The position numbers were made by a program, and so were the translations under genes. From Streptomyces roseochromogenus subsp. oscitans DS 12.976 (GTDB lineage Bacteria > Actinomycetota > Actinomycetes > Streptomycetales > Streptomycetaceae), in the NCBI RefSeq assembly GCF_000497445.1, contig NZ_CM002285.1, positions 6,536,459 through 6,596,502 on the forward strand: a stretch of DNA of 60,044 nucleotides. Reading direction: 5' to 3'. Below, piece after piece: positions 50,013 through 59,102 of this stretch. The notes beneath the pieces are model-generated. The model had not been told where the DNA came from and searched no databases. It worked only from the letters and a program-made list of their open reading frames with translations. Positions within the stretch are counted from its first letter, which is position 1, and the number at the start of each line of letters is the position of its first letter.

Positions 50013-51245
50013 ATGCCTTCCGCACTCCCCGACGGCGAGCCCGTCCCCGCCGACGGCGCGCTGCCCGCGCACGCGCTCGCCGGGGCCGCAGAGCGCCCGC
50101 TCGGCTTCTACCTGCACGTCCCGTACTGCGCGACCCGCTGCGGCTACTGCGACTTCAACACCTACACCGCGACCGAGCTGCGCGGCACGGGCGGTGTGCT
50201 GGCGTCCCGCGACAACTACGCGGACACGCTGACGGACGAGATCCGGCTCGCCCGGAAGGTGCTCGGCGACGACCCGCGCGCGGTCCGTACGGTGTTCGTC
50301 GGCGGCGGTACGCCCACACTGCTGGCCGCGGACGATCTCGTACGGATGCTGGGGGCGATCAGGGACGAGTTCGGCCTGGCACCGGACGCGGAGATCACCA
50401 CGGAGGCGAACCCCGAGTCGGTGGACCCGGCCTACCTCGCCACGCTCCGGGAAGGCGGCTTCAACCGGATCTCCTTCGGCATGCAGAGCGCGAGGCAGCA
50501 TGTGCTGCGCGTGCTCGACCGCACCCATACGCCGGGCCGCCCCGAGGCCTGCGTGGCGGAGGCCCGGGCGGCGGGCTTCGAGCACGTGAACCTGGACCTG
50601 ATCTACGGCACCCCCGGCGAGAGCGACGACGACTGGCGGGCCTCGCTGGACGCGGCGATCGGCGCCGGGCCGGACCACATCAGCGCGTACGCGCTGATCG
50701 TCGAGGAGGGCACCCAGCTCGCCCGCCGCATCCGCCGGGGCGATGTCCCGATGACGGACGACGACGTCCACGCCGACCGCTATCTGATCGCCGAGGAAAC
50801 CCTGTCGGCGGCGGGCTTCGACTGGTACGAGGTCTCCAACTGGGCCACCTCGGAGGCGGGCCGCTGCCTGCACAACGAGCTGTACTGGCGCGGCGCCGAC
50901 TGGTGGGGGGCGGGTCCCGGGGCGCACTCGCACGTGGGCGGGGTGCGTTGGTGGAACGTGAAGCATCCGGGGGCGTACGCGGCGGCGCTGGCATCGGGAC
51001 GGTCGCCGGGGGCCGGGCGTGAGCTGCTGTCGGAGGAGGACCGGCGGGTCGAACGGATTCTGCTGGAGCTGCGGCTGCGGGAGGGGGTGCCGCTGTCCTT
51101 GCTGAAGGAGGCGGGGCTGGCGGCTTCCCGGCGGGCGTTGGGGGAGGGGCTGCTGCAGGAAGGGCCGTACGGGGAGGGGCGGGCCGTATTGACTCTGCGG
51201 GGGCGGTTGCTGGCGGATGCGGTGGTGCGGGATCTGGTGGACTGA
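50013..51245 (+). CDS. hemW: HemW-type radical SAM protein
   Basis: 410 residues. The radical-SAM cluster motif is YCATRCGYCDFNTY (CxxxCxxC with the third Cys next to D-F, as in HemW). Further words: TVFVGGGTPTLL, RISFGMQSARQHVLRVLDRT, NLDLIYGTPGESDDDW. HemW is a heme chaperone, often misnamed coproporphyrinogen oxidase. In Streptomyces it follows lepA and precedes hrcA, as here. ATG 50013 is the better start. Confidence 0.92.
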   Translation: MPSALPDGEPVPADGALPAHALAGAAERPLGFYLHVPYCATRCGYCDFNTYTATELRGTGGVLASRDNYADTLTDEIRLARKVLGDDPRAVRTVFVGGGTPTLLAADDLVRMLGAIRDEFGLAPDAEITTEANPESVDPAYLATLREGGFNRISFGMQSARQHVLRVLDRTHTPGRPEACVAEARAAGFEHVNLDLIYGTPGESDDDWRASLDAAIGAGPDHISAYALIVEEGTQLARRIRRGDVPMTDDDVHADRYLIAEETLSAAGFDWYEVSNWATSEAGRCLHNELYWRGADWWGAGPGAHSHVGGVRWWNVKHPGAYAAALASGRSPGAGRELLSEEDRRVERILLELRLREGVPLSLLKEAGLAASRRALGEGLLQEGPYGEGRAVLTLRGRLLADAVVRDLVD

Positions 51246-51344
51246 TCACTCTGGCGAGTGAATCCCTCCGGAACGCCGGTTCGGTCCCTAACCTGGTTCG
51301 TAGGCTGCCGCTGACAGTATGCGGCGAATGTAGAGGCCACGGAG

Positions 51345-51923
51345 ATGACCGCTGTGGACGAACGTGGAGTCGCAGAGTTCTTCGAGGGCTTTGAGCCGCC
51401 TGACGGGCTCAAAGCGGAGCTTCTGCGGGGGGAAATCGTGATGATGGCCAGCCCTGATCTGGTGCACAACCTGATCGTGCTGCTGACGGAGCGGCAGATT
51501 CCGTTGGATCGCTGGTATCCGCTTCAGACCCAGGACGTGGACCTCGTCGACGAGGCGAGTGAGCCGGTTCCGGACCTCGTGGTCGTGGCGCGTGACGTCC
51601 TGCCCGATTCGGGGCGTCTGCTGCCGTGCCAACTGATCACGATGGTCGTCGAGGTCGTTTCCAAGGACAGTGTGCACCGCGACTACGCCGTCAAGCGTTC
51701 GATCTATGCCGCAGGCAACGTGCCCGCCTATCTCGTCATCGATCCGATCATGGCGCAGTGCGTTCTGTTCACAAAGCCCGAGGGAAAGGGCGAGGACGCC
51801 AACTACCGGGCGCAGTACATCGAAAAGTTCGGCCGGCCGCTGATGCTGGATGTCCTGGGTGTCGAGCTGAAAACCAGCGAGTTCGGTACCTTCCCCGACG
51901 TCAAGCCCCACCGCTACCCGTAA
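51345..51923 (+). CDS. Uma2-family endonuclease-like protein
   Basis: 192 residues of the Uma2/DUF820 family, a PD-(D/E)XK-like fold common in actinobacteria. Family words: [65 protein letters not shown]. Biological role not established. It overlaps the convergent DUF3097 gene by 23 bases at the 3' end. ATG start is after a modest GGAG. Confidence 0.85.
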   Translation: MTAVDERGVAEFFEGFEPPDGLKAELLRGEIVMMASPDLVHNLIVLLTERQIPLDRWYPLQTQDVDLVDEASEPVPDLVVVARDVLPDSGRLLPCQLITMVVEVVSKDSVHRDYAVKRSIYAAGNVPAYLVIDPIMAQCVLFTKPEGKGEDANYRAQYIEKFGRPLMLDVLGVELKTSEFGTFPDVKPHRYP

Positions 51924-52713
51924 CGAAGTCGATCAGCTCCTCCACCCGCCCCAGCAACTCCGGCTCCAGGTCCTTGTAGGACCCGACCCGCCGCAGAATC
52001 GCCTGCCACACCGCCCCGGTGTTCTCCGAAGGCCAGCCCAGCGCCCGGCACACCCCTGTCTTCCAGTCCTGGCCGCGCGGCACCCTCGGCCAGGCCTCGA
52101 TCCCCAGCGCGGCGGGCTTCACCGCCTCCCAGATGTCGATGTAGGGGTGCCCGACCACCAGTGCGTGTTCGCTGGTCACCGACTCGGCGATGTGCCACTC
52201 CTTCGTGCCCGGCACCAAGTGGTCCACGAGGACGCCCAGCCGTGCGTCCGGACCCGGTGCGAAGGACGACACGATCGACGGCAGGTCGTCCACACCCTCC
52301 AGGTACTCGACCACCACGCCCTCGATGCGCAGGTCGTCGCCCCAGACCTTCTCGACCAGCTCGGCGTCGTGCCGGCCCTCGACATAGATGCGGCCGGCGC
52401 GGGCCACGCGGGCGCGGGCGCCGGGGACGGCGACCGAGCCGGAGGCGGTACGGGTGGGTCGTACCGGACCGGCCGCAGGCCTCACCAGCGTCACCACCCG
52501 GCCCTCCAGCAGGAAGCCCCGCGGCTCCAGCGGGAACACCCGGTGCTTGCCGAAGCGGTCCTCCAGTGTCACCGTGCCGGCCTCGCAGCGGATCACCGCG
52601 CCACAGAAGCCGGTACCGGGCTCCTCCACCACCAGGCCCGGCTCCGCCGGTACCTCCGGCGTGGGCTTCGGCCTCTTCCACGGTGGAGTCAGATCGGCGG
52701 AGTACTGGCGCAT
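51901..52713 (-). CDS. DUF3097 family protein
   Basis: 270 residues of the actinobacterial DUF3097 family: [20 protein letters not shown] at the start, [20 protein letters not shown], then [40 protein letters not shown]. The central part looks like a Toprim-type nucleotide or nucleic-acid fold. Function unknown; it is conserved next to hrcA/hemW in Streptomyces. It converges with the Uma2 gene. Confidence 0.85.
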   Translation of the reverse strand: MRQYSADLTPPWKRPKPTPEVPAEPGLVVEEPGTGFCGAVIRCEAGTVTLEDRFGKHRVFPLEPRGFLLEGRVVTLVRPAAGPVRPTRTASGSVAVPGARARVARAGRIYVEGRHDAELVEKVWGDDLRIEGVVVEYLEGVDDLPSIVSSFAPGPDARLGVLVDHLVPGTKEWHIAESVTSEHALVVGHPYIDIWEAVKPAALGIEAWPRVPRGQDWKTGVCRALGWPSENTGAVWQAILRRVGSYKDLEPELLGRVEELIDFVTGSGGA

Positions 52714-52747
52714 TCGGATGACGATAGGAGAAGCCTCACGTCGGCGC

Positions 52748-53470
52748 TCACGACACGCCGAAGCGCGTTGCCAGCTCGTCGCGTTGACGTCGTACGAACG
52801 CCGCGTCCACCACCGCTCCGTGACCGGGTACGTACAGCGCGTCCTCGCCGCCCAGGGACAGCAGCCGGTCCAGGGCGTCCGGCCAGCGGGACGGGACCGC
52901 GTCCGGACCCGCCTGGGGCTCGCCGGACTGCTCGACCAGGTCGCCGCAGAAGACCACCTCCGGGGAGCCGGGGATCAGCACCGCGAGATCGTGGGCCGTG
53001 TGTCCCGGACCCACGTTCGCCAGCAGCGCCTGGCGGCCCGCGCCCAGGTCCAGCGTCCACTCGCCGGAGACCAGATGGCCGGGCGGCACCAGCGCGTCCA
53101 CCGCCTCGTCGGCGTCGGCCACCGGGAGCCCGTTGCGCACGGCGTCCAAGCGCAGTTCCGCGCGCTCGTAGGCGAAGACCGCGTCGACGCCCACGGCCGC
53201 GTAGATCTCCGTCCCCGCGAACGCCGCCGCCCCGAGGACATGGTCGAAGTGGGGATGCGTCAGCGCGAGATGGGTCACACGGCCGTCGGCCAGTTCCTCG
53301 GCCTGTGCCCGCAGCCGCGCGCCCTCGGCCAGGCTGGATCCGGCGTCCACCATCAGCGCCGTACCCTCCCCGAGGACCAGCCCGACCGTGCAGTCACAGC
53401 CGGGGAGGCGGCGGCGTCCGACGCCGGCGGCCAGCCGTTCCCACCCCAGCTCTTCCCAAGTCACCGTCAT
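52748..53470 (-). CDS. metallo-beta-lactamase-fold hydrolase
   Basis: 240 residues. The MBL motif [15 protein letters not shown] gives the metal-binding HxHxDH-like signature (H-P-H-F-D-H), followed by [10 protein letters not shown], a His in [14 protein letters not shown], Asp in VVFCGDLVE and the last His in [11 protein letters not shown] small-molecule hydrolase of unknown substrate; transcribed toward DUF3097 and away from hrcA, sharing its promoter region. Confidence 0.85.
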   Translation of the reverse strand: MTVTWEELGWERLAAGVGRRRLPGCDCTVGLVLGEGTALMVDAGSSLAEGARLRAQAEELADGRVTHLALTHPHFDHVLGAAAFAGTEIYAAVGVDAVFAYERAELRLDAVRNGLPVADADEAVDALVPPGHLVSGEWTLDLGAGRQALLANVGPGHTAHDLAVLIPGSPEVVFCGDLVEQSGEPQAGPDAVPSRWPDALDRLLSLGGEDALYVPGHGAVVDAAFVRRQRDELATRFGVS

Positions 53471-53556
53471 ACCGCGACGCTAGCTGCACAAGCCGCCGCG
53501 ACCGCACGACCTTGCCCCGGGTGTACCCGACAGCCGTACACTGGGCCCCAGAACGC

Positions 53557-53581
53557 TGGCACTCGCATGCGAAGAGTGCCA
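53557..53581 (+). promoter_or_regulatory. CIRCE element (HrcA operator)
   Basis: TGGCACTC-N9-GAGTGCCA, the classic inverted repeat with 9-nt spacer read by HrcA, 60 bases before the hrcA start. The chaperone operon is therefore autoregulated and derepressed on heat shock. Confidence 0.9.
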
Positions 53582-53640
53582 AGCGGACGGACGGCGGGAC
53601 GGACGGGACAGAGGGGACGACGTGCTGGAGGTGCGCGCGA

Positions 53641-54657
53641 ATGCTGAGTGAACGCAGGCTTCAGGTGCTGCGCGCCATCGTCCAGGACTACGTCGGCACC
53701 GAGGAGCCGGTCGGGTCGAAGGCCCTGACCGAGCGGCACAACCTCGGGGTCTCCCCGGCCACCGTCCGCAACGACATGGCGGCCCTGGAGGACGAGGGGT
53801 TCATCGCCCAGCCGCACACCAGTGCCGGGCGCATCCCCACCGACAAGGGCTACCGGCTGTTCGTGGACAAGCTGGCGGGCGTCAAGCCGATGACCGCGCC
53901 CGAGCGGCGGGCGATCCAGAACTTCCTGGAGGGCGCCGTCGATCTCGACGACGTGGTGGCGCGGACCGTGCGGCTGCTCGCGCAGCTCACCCGGCAGGTC
54001 GCCGTCGTGCAGTATCCGTCCCTGACCCGGTCCACCGTGCGGCATGTGGAGCTGCTCTCGCTCGCCCCGGCGCGCGTGATGCTCGTGCTGATCACGGACA
54101 CCGGCCGGGTCGAGCAGCGGATGGTCGACTGCCCGGCGCCGTTCGGCGAGTCCTCCCTCGCCGATCTGCGCGCGCGGCTGAACAGCCGGGTCGCGGGTCG
54201 CCGGTTCACGGATGTGCCGCGGCTGGTCGAGGACCTGCCGGACGCCTTCGAGCCGGAGGACCGCGGTACGGTCTCGGCGGTGCTCTCCACCCTTCTGGAG
54301 ACACTCGTCGAGGAGAACGAGGAGCGGCTGATGATCGGCGGCACCGCCAATCTCACCCGCTTCGGACATGATTTTCCCCTCATGATCCGGCCCGTCCTGG
54401 AGGCCCTGGAGGAGCATGTCGTGCTTCTCAAGCTCCTTGGCGAGGCGAAGGATCCGGGCGTGATGGTGCGCATCGGGCACGAGAACGCCCATGAGGGACT
54501 CAACTCCACCTCCGTGGTGTCGGTCGGTTACGGTTCGGGCGGCGAGGCGGTTGCCAAGCTCGGCGTGGTCGGACCGACCCGCATGGACTACCCGGGAACG
54601 ATGGGAGCGGTACGCGCAGTGGCACGGTACGTCGGACAGATCCTGGCGGAGTCGTAA
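53641..54657 (+). CDS. hrcA: heat-inducible transcription repressor HrcA
   Basis: 338 residues. N-terminal winged helix ([20 protein letters not shown], then [19 protein letters not shown] and [13 protein letters not shown] [20 protein letters not shown]), followed by a GAF-like dimerisation part. It represses groE/dnaJ-type operons through CIRCE, which lies upstream of it. In the same run as dnaJ (no gap). Sure. Confidence 0.97.
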   Translation: MLSERRLQVLRAIVQDYVGTEEPVGSKALTERHNLGVSPATVRNDMAALEDEGFIAQPHTSAGRIPTDKGYRLFVDKLAGVKPMTAPERRAIQNFLEGAVDLDDVVARTVRLLAQLTRQVAVVQYPSLTRSTVRHVELLSLAPARVMLVLITDTGRVEQRMVDCPAPFGESSLADLRARLNSRVAGRRFTDVPRLVEDLPDAFEPEDRGTVSAVLSTLLETLVEENEERLMIGGTANLTRFGHDFPLMIRPVLEALEEHVVLLKLLGEAKDPGVMVRIGHENAHEGLNSTSVVSVGYGSGGEAVAKLGVVGPTRMDYPGTMGAVRAVARYVGQILAES

Positions 54658-55794
54658 GTGGCCACGGACTACTACGCCGTTCTCGGCGTGCGCCGCGACG
54701 CGTCGCAGGATGAGATCAAGAAGGCGTTCCGCCGGCTCGCGCGCGAGCTGCACCCGGACGTCAACCCCGACCCGAAGACCCAGGAGCGGTTCAAGGAGAT
54801 CAACGCCGCTTACGAGGTGCTGTCGGACCCGCAGAAGAAGCAGGTCTACGACCTCGGCGGCGACCCGCTCTCGCAGGCGGGCGGCGCCGGCGCGGGCGGC
54901 TTCGGGGCCGGTGGCTTCGGCAACTTCTCCGACATCATGGACGCGTTCTTCGGTACGGCGTCGCAGCGCGGCCCGCGCTCGCGCACCCGGCGCGGCCAGG
55001 ACGCGATGATCCGCATCGAGGTCGAGCTGGACGAGGCGGCCTTCGGGACGACCAAGGACATCCAGGTCGACACCGCGGTTGTCTGCAACACCTGTAACGG
55101 CGAGGGCGCGGCGCCCGGTACGACCGCTCAGACGTGTGACATGTGCCGCGGCCGCGGTGAGGTCTCGCAGGTCACCCGGTCCTTCCTGGGCCAGGTCATG
55201 ACCTCGCGGCCCTGCCCCCAGTGCCAGGGCTTCGGCACGGTCGTGCCGACGCCGTGCCCGGAGTGCGCCGGCGACGGCCGCGTCCGCTCCCGCCGCACGC
55301 TCACCGTGAAGATCCCGGCCGGTGTCGACAACGGCACGCGGATCCAGCTCGCCGGTGAGGGCGAGGTCGGCCCCGGTGGCGGTCCGGCCGGTGACCTGTA
55401 CGTCGAGATCCACGAGCTGCCGCACCCGACCTTCCAGCGGCGCGGCGACGATCTGCACTGCACGGTGACGATCCCGATGACGGCGGCGGCCCTCGGCACC
55501 AAGGTGCCGCTGGAGACGCTGGACGGCATGGAGGAGGTCGACATCCGGCCCGGCACCCAGTCCGGCCAGTCGATCCCGCTGCACAACCGGGGTGTCACGC
55601 ATCTGCGCGGCGGCGGCCGGGGTGACCTGATCGTGCATGTCGAGGTCACGACGCCGACCAAGCTGGATCCCGAGCAGGAGCGGCTGCTGCGCGAGCTGGC
55701 CAAGCTGCGGGGCGAGGAGCGGCCGCAGGGGCAGTTCCAGCCGGGGCAGCAGGGTCTGTTCTCGCGGTTGAAGGATGCTTTCAACGGTCGCTGA
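54658..55794 (+). CDS. dnaJ: chaperone DnaJ (second copy type)
   Basis: 378 residues, GTG start. J-domain with the HPD motif (RELHPDVNPD), a Gly-rich stretch (GAGAGGFGAGGFGNF), four CxxCxGxG zinc repeats (CNTCNGEG, CDMCRGRG, CPQCQGFG, CPECAGDG) and the substrate-binding C-terminus. It stimulates DnaK. The gene abuts hrcA directly, which is the DnaJ2 arrangement of Streptomyces. Its last ~50 bases are repeated downstream. Confidence 0.95.
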   Translation: MATDYYAVLGVRRDASQDEIKKAFRRLARELHPDVNPDPKTQERFKEINAAYEVLSDPQKKQVYDLGGDPLSQAGGAGAGGFGAGGFGNFSDIMDAFFGTASQRGPRSRTRRGQDAMIRIEVELDEAAFGTTKDIQVDTAVVCNTCNGEGAAPGTTAQTCDMCRGRGEVSQVTRSFLGQVMTSRPCPQCQGFGTVVPTPCPECAGDGRVRSRRTLTVKIPAGVDNGTRIQLAGEGEVGPGGGPAGDLYVEIHELPHPTFQRRGDDLHCTVTIPMTAAALGTKVPLETLDGMEEVDIRPGTQSGQSIPLHNRGVTHLRGGGRGDLIVHVEVTTPTKLDPEQERLLRELAKLRGEERPQGQFQPGQQGLFSRLKDAFNGR

Positions 55795-56024
55795 CGCGTG
55801 CTGCGGTCGGCCTGGCCGGGGTTCCGGGGGTTGGCCCCCGGGCAGGCACAGTCAGCCGGGGCAGCAGGGTCTGTTCTCGCGGTTGAAGGATGCTTTCAAC
55901 GGTCGCTGACGCGCGCTGCGGTCGGCCTGGCCGGGGTTCCGGGGGTTGGCCTCCAGGCAGGCGCAGTCGGCCGGGGCAGCAGGGGCTGTTCTCGCGGTTG
56001 AAGGATGCTTTCAACGGTCGCTGA
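55741..56024 (+). repeat. 115-bp tandem repeat derived from the dnaJ 3' end
   Basis: Units begin at 55741, 55856 and 55971 (period 115), the third ending after ~54 bases. Each starts with CCGGGGCAGCAGGGNCTGTT, runs through TTCTCGCGGTTGAAGGATGC and GGTCGCTGA (the last residues and stop of dnaJ), and units 1 and 2 continue with GGTTCCGGGGGTTGGC-type linker. Copies 2 and 3 are nearly identical to the real gene end. Confidence 0.9.
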
Positions 56025-56136
56025 GCCGTTGCCGGACAGGGGCGTACGGCGGTGCCTCCGCACCCGGTATGCCCCTGTCCTATGCCGTGGGAAGCCCCGA
56101 TTCGGACTCTTTCAAAGGACGTGACAACATGCGGTC

Positions 56137-57213
56137 ATGTCCTCCGCGCTGACCGATCTCTTCCCCCTCCCGATCGTGCAGGCCCCCATGGCGGGCGGTG
56201 TCTCCGTCCCGCAGCTCGCCGCTGCCGTATCCGAGGCCGGTGGTCTCGGGTTTCTCGCCGCCGGGTACAAGACCGCCGACGGCATGTACCAGGAGATCAA
56301 ACAGCTGCGGGGGCTCACGAGCCGCCCCTTCGGCGTGAACGTGTTCATGCCACAGGCCGAGTATGCCGAGTCGGGCGCTGTAGAGGTCTACGCCCATCAG
56401 CTGGCCGGCGAGGCCGCCTGGTACGAGACCGAGCTGGGCGACCCGGACAGCGGCCGGGACGACGGCTACGACGCCAAGCTCGCCGTACTCCTCGACAACC
56501 CGGTACCGGTGGTCTCCTTCCACTTCGGCGTGCCGAGCCGGGAGGTGTTCGACAAGCTGCGCCGGGCCGGCACCTTCACCCTGGTCACCGCCACCACCGC
56601 CGAGGAGGCCCGCGCGGTCGAGCAGGCCGGCGCGGACGCGGTGATCGCACAGGGCGTGGAGGCCGGCGGCCATCAGGGCACCCACCGGGACCTCCCGGAG
56701 AACGACGGTTCCGGCATCGGGCTGCTGTCGCTGGTCGCGCAGATCCGCGAGGCCGTGCGCATCCCGATCGTCGCCGCCGGCGGCATCATGCGCGGCAGCC
56801 AGATCGCCGCCGTCCTCGCGGCCGGCGCGAGCGCGGCCCAGCTGGGCACCGCCTTCCTCGCCACCCCCGAGTCCGGCGCGCAGGCCGTGCACAAGCAGGC
56901 GCTGACCAACCCCCTGTTCGCACGCACCGAGTTGACCCGCGCCTTCTCCGGCCGTCCGGCGCGCGCACTGGTCAACCGCTTCGTGCGCGAGCACGGCCCG
57001 TACGCCCCCGCCGCCTACCCCGAGATCAACCACCTGACCTCGCCGCTGCGCAAGGCCGCCGCCAAGGCCGAGGACGCGCAGGGTCTGTCGCTGTGGGCGG
57101 GCCAGGGTCACCGGATGGCCCGCGAGCTGCCGGCCGGGCGGCTCGTGGCGGTGCTGGCCGAGGAACTCGACGCGGCCAGGACAGCGTTGTCGGCCCAGGG
57201 CGGCCCGCGATGA
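56137..57213 (+). CDS. nitronate monooxygenase family protein
   Basis: 358 residues, FMN-dependent TIM barrel. Family words: PIVQAPMAGGVSVPQLAAAV, VASFHFG-type VVSFHFGVPSREVF, GADAVIAQGVEAGGHQGTHR, PIVAAGGIMRGSQIAAVLAA and GASAAQLGTAFLATPESGA. It oxidises alkyl nitronates or related compounds. Its ATG follows the dnaJ repeat region by ~110 bases. It overlaps rsmE by 4 bases. Confidence 0.9.
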   Translation: MSSALTDLFPLPIVQAPMAGGVSVPQLAAAVSEAGGLGFLAAGYKTADGMYQEIKQLRGLTSRPFGVNVFMPQAEYAESGAVEVYAHQLAGEAAWYETELGDPDSGRDDGYDAKLAVLLDNPVPVVSFHFGVPSREVFDKLRRAGTFTLVTATTAEEARAVEQAGADAVIAQGVEAGGHQGTHRDLPENDGSGIGLLSLVAQIREAVRIPIVAAGGIMRGSQIAAVLAAGASAAQLGTAFLATPESGAQAVHKQALTNPLFARTELTRAFSGRPARALVNRFVREHGPYAPAAYPEINHLTSPLRKAAAKAEDAQGLSLWAGQGHRMARELPAGRLVAVLAEELDAARTALSAQGGPR

Positions 57214-57962
57214 CCGCGCCGGTGTTCGTCGTCGACTCGCTGGAGGGCGTGGGTCCCGGCTCGGTCGTCGACGTCGACGGCCCCGAGGGGCGGCACGCGG
57301 TCTCCGTACGGCGGCTGCAGCCCGGCGAGCACGTGGTGCTGACCGACGGAAAGGGGCGGGGCGCGGCCGGGGTCGTCGTCAGCGTCTCGGGCAAGGACCA
57401 CATGGTCGTCGAGCCCTTCGAGTTCCCGGTGGAACCGGAGCCCAGCCCCCGGATCACCGTCGTCCAGGCCCTCCCCAAGGGCGACCGCGGCGAGTTGGCC
57501 GTGGAGACGATGACAGAGACCGGGGTCGACGCGATCGTGCCCTGGCAGGCCGCCCGGTGCATCACCCAGTGGAAGGGCGACCGGGGGCTGAAGGCGCTCG
57601 CCAAGTGGCGGGCCACCGCGCGCGAGGCCGGCAAGCAGTCCCGTCGGCTGCGCTTCCCGGAGGTCGCGGACGCGGCAACCACCAAGCAGGTTGCCGCGCT
57701 TCTCGCCACGGCCGACTTCGCCGGCGTGCTGCACTCCGACTTCGAGCACGAGAGCCGGCCGCTGGCGAGTGCCGAACTGCCCACGGAGGGCGAGATCGTG
57801 CTCGTCGTCGGCCCCGAAGGCGGCGTCGCCCGGGACGAGTTGGCGCTCTTCGAGGAGGCGGGCGCCAAGGCGTACGTGCTCGGTCCTACCGTGTTGCGTA
57901 CATCAACCGCCGGCACCGCCGCCGCGGCCCTGCTGCTGGGCCGTACCGGCCGCTGGTCCTGA
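57210..57962 (+). CDS. rsmE: 16S rRNA m3U1498 methyltransferase
   Basis: 250 residues of the SPOUT family. N-terminal PUA-like part (GPEGRHAVSVRRLQPGEHVV), then the knotted domain with LPKGDRGELAVETMTETGVD, CITQWKGDRGLKALAKWRAT, SRRLRFPEV, and IVLVVGPEGGVARDELALF with VLRTSTAGTAAAALL. In this chromosomal order it commonly follows dnaJ. ATG overlaps the previous stop. Confidence 0.93.
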   Translation: MTAPVFVVDSLEGVGPGSVVDVDGPEGRHAVSVRRLQPGEHVVLTDGKGRGAAGVVVSVSGKDHMVVEPFEFPVEPEPSPRITVVQALPKGDRGELAVETMTETGVDAIVPWQAARCITQWKGDRGLKALAKWRATAREAGKQSRRLRFPEVADAATTKQVAALLATADFAGVLHSDFEHESRPLASAELPTEGEIVLVVGPEGGVARDELALFEEAGAKAYVLGPTVLRTSTAGTAAAALLLGRTGRWS

Positions 57963-57977
57963 CATCTGGGGGACATC

Positions 57978-58370
57978 ATGGAACTCGCCCAAGTCCGGCT
58001 GCTGGTCACCGACTTCGCCGCCTGCTACCGCTTCTACGCCGACGTCCTCGGCCTCAAGCCGCAGTCCGGGGCGAGCGAGGGCCCGTACGAGAAGTTCAGC
58101 CCGCACACGGGCTCCGCCGGGATCGCGCTGCAGGACCGGGCGATGATGGCCGAGATCCTGGACGAACTGGGCGAGAGCGCCTGCGGTCATCGTTCCTTGG
58201 TCGTCCTGCGGGTCGACGACCTCGACGCCTACGTTGCGGAGATCATCGGCCGTGGTGCGACGCTGCTGCGCGGGCCTGCGCCGATGACCGACAGGATGCG
58301 GGTGGCCCATCTCAAGGATCCGGAGGGCAACCTGGTCGAGCTCCAGGAGTGGTTGTTGCTGAGGGGCTGA
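57978..58370 (+). CDS. VOC-family protein (glyoxalase/bleomycin-resistance fold)
   Basis: 130 residues with one beta-alpha-beta unit pair: VRLLVTDFAACYRFYADVLG at the start, GIALQDRAMMAEILDEL, and DPEGNLVELQEWLL at the end. Metal-binding residues (H or Q at the start, E at the end) are only partly evident. Function unknown; it may bind a small substrate or be a resistance protein. Fifteen bases after rsmE, GGGGGACATC as ribosome binding site. Confidence 0.85.
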   Translation: MELAQVRLLVTDFAACYRFYADVLGLKPQSGASEGPYEKFSPHTGSAGIALQDRAMMAEILDELGESACGHRSLVVLRVDDLDAYVAEIIGRGATLLRGPAPMTDRMRVAHLKDPEGNLVELQEWLLLRG

Positions 58371-58488
58371 CAGGCGCTCGCCGGGGTGCCGCGGTATGCC
58401 TCTTGGGGGCGCCGGTCGACTTCCCTGGACGGATGAGTGGCCGTATGCGGCCTTTCCCGGCGTTCGCGTCGGTGGCACCCTGCCCTCC

Positions 58489-59043
58489 ATGGGGGTTTTG
58501 CGGCGGATTCGACATCGAGTGCGTGGGGCGCGAGCCCTGGCCGTTGCCGGCCTGGTCGTGGTGGGTGCGGGGGCCGTGGTGGCGTGTCAGCCGGGGGGTC
58601 TCGGTTCCTCGACCGCCGCCTACACCACCCAGACGACCTCGACGGCCGCGCTGAAACGGCAGCACGTGGACGTCAGTTGGCTCACCTGCACCGGCGACTA
58701 CGGCAGCGGCGGCAAGGCGGGCGGGACGCCCTCGCCCACGGAGACCACCGTCGTCTCCGTCAACTGCCAGGGCGAGACCAAGGACGGGCGGAAGATCACC
58801 GTCAGCGGGAAGGTGACCAAGGCCGTCGACGGCGCCTGTGTGCGCGGTGATCTGACGGCGAAGGTCGGCGGCAGGCAGGTGTTCCACGCCGACGGGCTCG
58901 GTGACTGCGACACCACGCCCGGACCGACGTACACGCCGCCCGCCTATCACCCCGGCGGCGGGCGGCCCACCGTGACGGTCACCGTCACCGAGACGGTCTG
59001 GTGCAAGGGCGACCCCACCTGCTGGCCCGCCGCGGGAAAGTGA
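58489..59043 (+). CDS. putative lipoprotein
   Basis: 184 residues. Basic start (GVLRRIRHRVRGARALAVAG), hydrophobic core and a lipobox-like VVAC followed by QPGG at about residue 33, predicting a lipid-anchored extracytoplasmic protein. The mature part has four further Cys (TCTGDYG, SVNCQGE, ACVRGD, GDCDTT) and ends with a Thr/Val tail and two more Cys (WCKGDPTCWP). ATG 58489 places the signal correctly. Unknown function; DUF4333-like in general pattern. Confidence 0.7.
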   Translation: MGVLRRIRHRVRGARALAVAGLVVVGAGAVVACQPGGLGSSTAAYTTQTTSTAALKRQHVDVSWLTCTGDYGSGGKAGGTPSPTETTVVSVNCQGETKDGRKITVSGKVTKAVDGACVRGDLTAKVGGRQVFHADGLGDCDTTPGPTYTPPAYHPGGGRPTVTVTVTETVWCKGDPTCWPAAGK

Positions 59044-59102
59044 CCGCGGGCAAGTGATCGGAAGGGGCGCGGGGCACACCGGTCACTGCGTACAGTGACG
59101 GG

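Noticed and set aside
50013..51245. Annotation as oxygen-independent coproporphyrinogen III oxidase (HemN)
   Set aside because: The cluster motif CxxxCxxC-D-F and the position beside lepA/hrcA fit HemW rather than HemN.
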